A DNA stretch of 10,983 nucleotides. Source: NZQO01 sp002693605 (GTDB taxonomy: Bacteria; Bacteroidota; Bacteroidia; Flavobacteriales; Flavobacteriaceae). Position 1 is the first letter of the stretch. Each line of letters starts with the position of its first letter. The stretch is from positions 1-10,983 of the forward strand of contig CAXAVH010000088.1 of assembly GCA_963972105.1 (NCBI GenBank). The letters run 5' to 3'. Below, in pieces: positions 6,145 to 10,983 of this stretch. The notes under the pieces are model-generated. The model was not told the origin of the DNA and did no database searches. It saw nothing but the letters and a program-made list of their open reading frames with translations. Made by a program: the position numbers and the translations under genes.

Positions 6145-9100
6145 TTATTTGGCTAATATCAACCTATGGGTTGAAGTGGCGCTTCCAGAAGTAATTTGAA
6201 CAATATATACGCCGTTGGCCATCCCGCCAAAATCAATCCGGGTAGCGCCAAAGCTGGTCTTAAATTGATTCACTACCTTACCGGAGCCAACCTCCACAAC
6301 CGTGACCGAAATGTTGGTGCCGAAGGTTTCAGGTATGGCGACGGTTGCCACTCCATTGGAGGGGTTCGGATAAATCGCAATGCCCGTATCCACCTTGGAA
6401 ATGTCCTGGACATTCAATAAAATTTGCTGGGCCTCGAAGGCTCCTATATCTCGAATATCGTCGAATACCGGCTGATTAATTTGATCGTCGAACAAATCTG
6501 CCGGGTTTCCCGCATTATATGCCACAGAGCCTTCCAGTAGCTGGTGCGTAAACGTATTGCCTCCATTATCCTGAAGTGGGCCGAGGAGCGGATCGACCTC
6601 CTCTAGATCATTCGAATTCTCGGGAAAAATATTGGCATCATCGGTCCCGATCAGGTTGTACCCGTTGGAAACGAAGATTCCCGATAGGTCTGTACCGAAT
6701 GCTCCTGAACTGTTGAGCGCCACTATGGTGTTGATCAAAGTCGTATTCGTAACACTGGCAATACCCCCCCCACTAGCGAGGGCCTCATTATTGGCGACGG
6801 TCACGGCATCAAACTCCGCCAGGGCGCCGTTATTGTATACACCCCCACCGGCACCATTGGCCGTGTTGGTAGATATGGTACTTACGGCAATAGACAACGT
6901 CCCACTGCTGGCATTATGAATTCCGCCACCCGAGCTGGTTGCCCCCGCGGCAATGTTATTGGATATGGTGGAATTGGCGATGTTCACGATGCCACCATTA
7001 TTAAAAATACCAGCACCACCTTGGGTCACCTCACTCCCCAAGCTTTGGTTATCGCGAATCGTCGTTTCGGAAACGCTCATATTGGTACCGCTTTGGTTCC
7101 ATAATCCACCGCCTTCTCGTGCAGCTTCGTTCATCGCGACCAAACTCGTTAAGATTGATACCGTGGCGCTATTTCCGGAAACATGTAGTCCGCCACCATT
7201 TCCTGGATTGGGTGTTCCGGCTTCGCCGTTTACGTCGTTTTCGATCATTTCCGAACTCGTGAAAGTTAGCGCTCCATCTATTATTTCGATGGCGCCTCCT
7301 GCCCTATTCGCCGAATTCGACATAAAGGAAGCGTCGGTAATGGTAACATCACCAGCCGTACTGAATAACGCTCCCCCCGATCCTGAAATCCCCGTGGCCT
7401 GGTTTCCTATAAATTGGGTCGCATTAATAATATCAATTGTTCCCCCATTGTTAAAAAGTCCTCCCCCACCGTTGTCTGCTGCATCACCAGCGGCTATATT
7501 ACCCGCAACGGTAACACCGTCTAACTGCATAAGCCCGGTGCCATTCCAGTAGCCCCCTCCCTCTGAGGCAGCAGTATTACTGCTCGCATTTCCACCGGTA
7601 ATAACCGAATCGCCTGCTCCCGTAATGTGGACGGCGCCCCCGTTACCCGGAGCTGCGGAAGCAATGTTATTGTCAAATTCAACATCGGTCAGCTCTAGCA
7701 CATTGCCGGACACCGAGTTGTCCTCGATACCACCTCCTGCCCTATTGGCGGTGTTGGCGGTAAATATCGAGGCGGTAACGGTAAGGCTTCCTTGATCGTT
7801 CAGGATGCCCCCGCCCGATCCGGAAGCTCCATTGGCTACATTATTCAGGAAAAAGGAATTTTCAACTTGAAGGTTTCCCCCGGCATTGAACAAGGCTCCG
7901 CCCCCTTGGTCGGCATCGGCACCGCTCGCGATGTTATCGGCAAAGTCAACGTCATCGATTACCATTGTACCCGTTCCGTTCCAGAATGCGCCGCCCTCGG
8001 CCGCGGCCGTATTGTTGTTGGCGGTCCCTCCTGTTATGATAGCATCGCCAGCTCCCGTTATGTGCAAGGCACCACCGTTACCCGGTGAGGCTGCGGTTGC
8101 GTTATTCTCGAAATCGACATCGGTTATTGTAAGCAGGTTTCCGGGGAGCGAATTATCTTCTATAGCGCCTCCGGCGCGCACGGCTGTATTTCCATCAAAT
8201 AGTGAGGTAGTTACGGTTAAACTTCCACCGTCATTCAAAATAGCACCTCCCGATCCGGCGACCCCGTTTGCACTGTTGTTGGTTAGAGTAGTATTGATTA
8301 CGGCCATCGTCCCCCCGGAATTGAATAAGGCACCTCCCCCTTGGTCGGCAGCCATGCCGCTCGCCGTGTTGGCGTCGATCGCGTTGCCATCAATTGTCAT
8401 GGTGCCCGCCCCGTTCCATAATCCGCCGCCTTCAACGGCGGTATTATTTTGAATGATGCATTCGGTAAAAGTTGAATTTCCAGAACCACTAACGTGAAAT
8501 GCGCCTCCGTTGCCCGGCGCGGTACCACCTTGGGCCTCATTGAGCTGAAAGGTACTCGCACTGATTAGAACCGGGTCGGGAGAGTTCGTTTCGATAGCTC
8601 CACCCGCGCGGAAAGCGGAATTGTCTATAAATGTCGAATTTATTACGGTTAGTGCTCCCCCAAGGTCAACAATGATGGCCCCGCCACTTCCACTGGTGGC
8701 ATTGGAAGCGTTATTTCCGGTAAAGGTCGAATTGAGAACCGTTAAATTGGTATTTCGCGTAAGGAGTGCGCCACCGCCAATAGATCCATTGGCCGTATTA
8801 TCTATAAACGCACAATCTTCCATTTCAAAAGTATCTAAATTAATGGCTATTACCGCGCCCCCATTATCATTCTCATTGAAGTTCTGAAAGGTAATGCCCT
8901 CAATCCTGCTTATCGTACCCGCATTGAAGACAAGGGCACGCTCGTTTCCGTTACCACTGCCCTCCAATACGGTATTTCCAGCTCCCGTACCCGTGATAAC
9001 TAAGTTGTCGGTACTCGTAATTTGGCCGGTGGTTAGGGCAATAGTATAATTTGCGTTGAAGGTTATGGTGTTGTTGGCCGGATCGAGATTGGCCTGTTGC

Positions 9101-9228
9101 ACGGCATCCCTGAGAGATCCGGGTCCGTTGTCGGCATTGTTGGTTACCACGAATTGCCCGTATGAAACGAAAGTGGTTAGCGCGAGAAAAACCATCAATA
9201 GATAGTTTAGGGTAGTTTTCTTTTTCAT
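6145..9228 (-). CDS. T9SS-exported parallel beta-helix repeat protein
   Basis: The 1027-residue protein begins with a signal peptide (hydrophobic 9-22, ending S-Y-G-Q at 22-25). Next comes a VTNNADNGPGSLRDAV start typical of right-handed beta-helix surface proteins. Residues about 120-830 are Gly/Asn/Thr-rich coils with recurring GGA and N-N-x-A motifs. Residues 831-933 match the choice-of-anchor Q type cap (TIVALNSSGAFGTDLSG, YNLIG, VDPLLGPLQDNGG, DIGAFE). Residues 950-1027 are a type A T9SS sorting domain: IAIYPNPSNG, then GVYIVQI and final HRLILAK. It should cross the outer membrane through T9SS and be anchored on the cell surface or released. No catalytic residues are identifiable; adhesion or polysaccharide interaction is possible but unproven. 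It stands alone, closed by the strong terminator downstream. Confidence 0.9.
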   Translation of the reverse strand: MKKKTTLNYLLMVFLALTTFVSYGQFVVTNNADNGPGSLRDAVQQANLDPANNTITFNANYTIALTTGQITSTDNLVITGTGAGNTVLEGSGNGNERALVFNAGTISRIEGITFQNFNENDNGGAVIAINLDTFEMEDCAFIDNTANGSIGGGALLTRNTNLTVLNSTFTGNNASNATSGSGGAIIVDLGGALTVINSTFIDNSAFRAGGAIETNSPDPVLISASTFQLNEAQGGTAPGNGGAFHVSGSGNSTFTECIIQNNTAVEGGGLWNGAGTMTIDGNAIDANTASGMAADQGGGALFNSGGTMAVINTTLTNNSANGVAGSGGAILNDGGSLTVTTSLFDGNTAVRAGGAIEDNSLPGNLLTITDVDFENNATAASPGNGGALHITGAGDAIITGGTANNNTAAAEGGAFWNGTGTMVIDDVDFADNIASGADADQGGGALFNAGGNLQVENSFFLNNVANGASGSGGGILNDQGSLTVTASIFTANTANRAGGGIEDNSVSGNVLELTDVEFDNNIASAAPGNGGAVHITGAGDSVITGGNASSNTAASEGGGYWNGTGLMQLDGVTVAGNIAAGDAADNGGGGLFNNGGTIDIINATQFIGNQATGISGSGGALFSTAGDVTITDASFMSNSANRAGGAIEIIDGALTFTSSEMIENDVNGEAGTPNPGNGGGLHVSGNSATVSILTSLVAMNEAAREGGGLWNQSGTNMSVSETTIRDNQSLGSEVTQGGAGIFNNGGIVNIANSTISNNIAAGATSSGGGIHNASSGTLSIAVSTISTNTANGAGGGVYNNGALAEFDAVTVANNEALASGGGIASVTNTTLINTIVALNSSGAFGTDLSGIFVSNGYNLIGTDDANIFPENSNDLEEVDPLLGPLQDNGGNTFTHQLLEGSVAYNAGNPADLFDDQINQPVFDDIRDIGAFEAQQILLNVQDISKVDTGIAIYPNPSNGVATVAIPETFGTNISVTVVEVGSGKVVNQFKTSFGATRIDFGGMANGVYIVQITSGSATSTHRLILAK
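6769..8781 (-). repeat. Higher-order coding repeat, about 435 bp period
   Basis: Inside the beta-helix gene the protein repeats with a long period. Units cover residues 150-295, 296-440, 441-585 and 586-735 (146, 145, 145 and 150 residues), followed by a partial fifth unit from 736 to about 820. In DNA these are 8344-8781, 7909-8343, 7474-7908, 7024-7473 and 6769-7023. Each full unit holds five coils in fixed order, marked by QGGGALFN, GSGGAILND, RAGGAIEDNS, PGNGGALHITG and EGGGLWNGTG. The second and third units are the most alike. At nucleotide level the copies have clearly diverged, so the duplication does not look recent. Confidence 0.9.
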
Positions 9229-9252
9229 AAATTAAAATGTTTGGTTATACTG

Positions 9253-9276
9253 AAATCGACCTTGGGAAAATCGACC
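9253..9276. repeat. 9-bp direct repeat upstream of the T9SS gene
   Basis: AAATCGACC occurs at 9253-9261 and again at 9268-9276, a 15-base period with 6 bases between copies. The pair sits 25-48 bases upstream of the T9SS protein start codon, in the 5' leader or core promoter. This position suits a transcription factor site, but two short copies are weak evidence. Confidence 0.35.
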
Positions 9277-9429
9277 ATTTACATTAAAATTTACGAATAG
9301 TTGGTATAGATGGTTTGTTAAGGTAATCACAAAAATTGCTGACTGCCAATATCTTAACAGATAATTAAGAAGAAAAACGCTCCATGCCACGGTACGGGCT
9401 GCATGCTATATGATATCGAATCTATAACG

Positions 9430-9460
9430 AGGGTGAACAGGTAAAATGTTACCCCACCCT
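9430..9460 (-). other. Imperfect hairpin downstream of purC
   Basis: AGGGTG (9430-9435) pairs with CACCCT (9455-9460), and within them GGTAA (9440-9444) pairs with TTACC (9449-9453) around a 4-base loop; the two stems are separated by a 4-versus-1 base bulge. It lies about 60-90 bases after the purC stop. No T-run follows on the minus strand, so it is not a typical intrinsic terminator. It might stabilise the purC mRNA 3' end or be a structured leader of the T9SS transcript. Confidence 0.35.
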
Positions 9461-9521
9461 ACTTGTGATAAGTTTAACGGAAGTTAAATCGCTTTAAATG
9501 TGAAAGGTTTCTAAAGAAAAA

Positions 9522-10475
9522 TTATTTGCGGGTAAGAAAATTCGTCACATTTCGGTCAATGCGCTGATGAATGTTTGCGACGTTGGCCTTTACGAACGTC
9601 TCTCCGGTAATATTTTCATAAAGTTCAATATACCTTTCCGAAACCGAAGTGATGTATGCATCGCTCATTTCTGGTACCTGTTGGCCAGGCTTGCCCTGAA
9701 AATCATTTTCAATGAGCCATTGGCGAACAAATTCCTTGGAGAGCTGTTTCTGCGGCGCTCCCTTATCTTGCCGCTGTTGATAGCCATCGGCATAAAAGTA
9801 TCGGGAGGAGTCGGGCGTATGTATTTCGTCAATCAGCACAATCTTTCCTTCCGTAGTTTTTCCGAATTCATATTTGGTGTCGACCAATATAAGTCCCCGC
9901 GATGCCGCAATTTCGGTACCGCGCTGGAACAGCTTACGGGTGTAATCTTCCAGTGTGTTATAATCTGCTTCAGAAATGATCCCGCGGCTCAATATATCTT
10001 CCCGCGAGATATCTTCGTCGTGGTCGCCGGCCTCGGCCTTGGTGGCGGGGGTAATTATCGGTTCGGGAAAGGCGTCGTTCTCCTTCATTCCGTCGGGCAT
10101 TTGTACCCCACAGAGCAGGCGTTTTCCCGATTTGTACTCGCGTGCCGCGTGGCCGCTTAAATAGCCACGAATTACCATTTCTACCTTAAAGGGTTCACAG
10201 GCTTGGCCGATGGCAACGTTCGGGTCGGGCGTAGCAGCGAGCCAATTGGGCACCAGGTCCTCGGTGGCGCGCATCATTTTTGTGGCAATTTGGTTCAAGA
10301 TTTGCCCCTTGAAGGGAATGCCCTTTGGCATAACAACATCGAACGCGCTGAGGCGGTCGGTCGCGATCATCACCAATAGATTTTCCTCTAAGGTATATAC
10401 ATCGCGCACTTTCCCGTGGTAGACGCTCTTTTGATTCTGAAAGGTAAAATTGGTATGGGTAAGGGTATTGTCCAT
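9522..10475 (-). CDS. purC: SAICAR synthetase (phosphoribosylaminoimidazole-succinocarboxamide synthase)
   Basis: This 317-residue cytosolic enzyme joins aspartate to CAIR using ATP to form SAICAR in de novo purine synthesis. Visible motifs are the N-terminal ATP-binding GKVRDVY at 21-27, ATDRLSAFD at 38-46, IPFKGQILNQIA at 53-64, VEMVIRGYLSGHA at 98-110, EPIITPATKAEAGDHD at 138-153, the signature LVDTKYEFG at 197-205, and the metal/nucleotide-binding IDEIHTPDSSRY at 215-226. It is longer than the E. coli type (about 237 residues) and resembles the roughly 300-residue yeast-like type common in Bacteroidota. The ATG start fits the family's N-terminus. phoH ends 35 bases upstream on the same strand with no terminator visible between them, so the two are probably co-transcribed. 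Confidence 0.96.
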   Translation of the reverse strand: MDNTLTHTNFTFQNQKSVYHGKVRDVYTLEENLLVMIATDRLSAFDVVMPKGIPFKGQILNQIATKMMRATEDLVPNWLAATPDPNVAIGQACEPFKVEMVIRGYLSGHAAREYKSGKRLLCGVQMPDGMKENDAFPEPIITPATKAEAGDHDEDISREDILSRGIISEADYNTLEDYTRKLFQRGTEIAASRGLILVDTKYEFGKTTEGKIVLIDEIHTPDSSRYFYADGYQQRQDKGAPQKQLSKEFVRQWLIENDFQGKPGQQVPEMSDAYITSVSERYIELYENITGETFVKANVANIHQRIDRNVTNFLTRK

Positions 10476-10510
10476 TTTAGGGTTCTAAGTGTAGGTGTTC
10501 CAATTATGTA

Positions 10511-10983
10511 TTAGTCGACGTTCTCTATGGCCTTGTAGGCGGCAATTACTTCCTTCACCAGTCTATGGCGAATGACATCCTTATCGTCTAGGTAAATCAT
10601 TCCTACTCCCTTCACGTCTTTCAGCACCAATAGCGCCTCCTTTAATCCTGAGATAACTCGTCTTGGCAGGTCTATCTGGCCCGGGTCTCCCGTTACCATA
10701 AATTTTGCGTTTCGGCCCATACGGGTTAAAAACATTTTCATTTGGGCGTGGGTGGTGTTCTGGGCCTCGTCTAAAATAACAAAGGCGTTGTCCAGCGTAC
10801 GGCCCCGCATAAAGGCGAGCGGTGCAATTTGGATGACGCCCTTCTCGATATAGGTTTCCAGTTTTTCGTGCGGCACCATATCGCGCAGGGCATCATATAG
10901 CGGTTGCATATAGGGGTCTAGCTTTTCTTTTAAGTCGCCGGGTAAAAACCCAAGATTTTCACCTGCTTCAACGGCGGGTCGGG
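10511..10983 (-). CDS. phoH: PhoH family ATPase, 5'-truncated by the window edge
   Basis: The reading frame stays open to the right edge, so the N-terminal part, including the Walker A motif, lies outside the window. The visible 157 residues are the C-terminal half of a PhoH/PhoL-type cytoplasmic P-loop ATPase. They begin RPAVEAGENLGFLPGD and continue with KLDPYMQPLYDAL, then PLAFMRGRTLDNAF, the Walker B VILDEAQN, and MFLTRMGRNAKFMVTGDPGQIDLP, all strongly conserved in the family. An internal ATG at 10907-10909 lies in the middle of the conserved domain and is not the start. PhoH proteins are linked to RNA metabolism and ribosome-associated functions, but their exact role is unsettled. purC follows after 35 bases. 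Confidence 0.95.
   Translation of the reverse strand, partial: RPAVEAGENLGFLPGDLKEKLDPYMQPLYDALRDMVPHEKLETYIEKGVIQIAPLAFMRGRTLDNAFVILDEAQNTTHAQMKMFLTRMGRNAKFMVTGDPGQIDLPRRVISGLKEALLVLKDVKGVGMIYLDDKDVIRHRLVKEVIAAYKAIENVD

Larger units (their letters stand above)
9229..9521. other. Gene-free region upstream of the T9SS gene
   Basis: This 293-base AT-rich stretch separates purC from the T9SS protein gene, both on the minus strand, and should hold the purC transcript end and the T9SS gene promoter. No full TAnnTTTG element was found on the minus strand; the closest is TAAATTTT (plus 9286-9293) with no matching -33. Two structured sites are listed separately: a direct repeat near the T9SS start and a hairpin nearer purC. 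No small gene is supported. Confidence 0.5.

Noticed and set aside
6145..8781. Repeats considered as a CRISPR array or non-coding tandem repeat
   Set aside because: The repeats are long, diverged, in frame and coding within one continuous 1027-residue protein; there are no short identical repeats with unique spacers.
6632..8887. Several plus-strand open frames of 88 to 199 codons opposite the beta-helix gene
   Set aside because: They are rich in Pro, Ala and Ser because they are antisense to Gly/Asn/Thr-rich repeats, which rarely create stop codons. They have no family features and repeat with the same 435-base period as the real gene.
9567..10160. 197-codon plus-strand frame opposite purC
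   Set aside because: It is fully antisense to a gene with unmistakable SAICAR synthetase motifs and shows no recognisable protein features.
10511..10909. Complete short PhoH-like gene starting at 10909
   Set aside because: The frame continues with conserved PhoH sequence to the window edge, so this Met is internal and the gene is truncated only by the window.

Overview
The window reads as ordinary chromosome from a Bacteroidota bacterium, most likely a member of Flavobacteriaceae; I cannot name the genus. Pointers are a type IX secretion (T9SS) C-terminal sorting domain, a DUF4294 protein, promoter elements of the TAnnTTTG type, starts without clear Shine-Dalgarno sequences, signal peptides ending in Y-G-Q or L-G-Q, and a phoH-purC pair. 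No transposase, integrase, tRNA, rRNA or CRISPR array is visible inside the window.

Layout from left to right. At 1-292 there is no gene, but a strong Bacteroidota-type promoter at the extreme left edge points out of the window. A secreted DUF4294 protein (293-1003, minus) is divergent from an M42 aminopeptidase (1104-2189, plus), which is followed in the same direction by a poxvirus-like topoisomerase IB (2253-3329). An AGCS sodium:alanine/glycine symporter (3347-4744, minus) converges on the topoisomerase with only 17 bases between them. It is divergent from a PagL-like acyloxyacyl hydrolase family outer-membrane protein (4824-6113, plus). That gene converges on a 1027-residue T9SS-exported beta-helix protein (6145-9228, minus); a perfect 14-bp hairpin sits between them and contains the hydrolase stop codon. 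After a 293-base gap come purC (9522-10475, minus) and the 5'-truncated phoH (10511-10983, minus), which look like one transcript.

The genes do not form one pathway. They are a mix of housekeeping functions (peptide trimming, DNA supercoil relaxation, amino acid uptake, purine synthesis, a PhoH ATPase) and two cell-envelope proteins (the PagL-like barrel and the T9SS surface protein).

I found no convincing new multi-gene system. The most interesting points are the five-rung, 145-residue super-repeat of the T9SS protein, the Asn where PagL enzymes have their catalytic Glu, the A11 tract and terminator overlapping the end of that gene, and the outward promoter at the left edge, which resembles those of stable-RNA operons.
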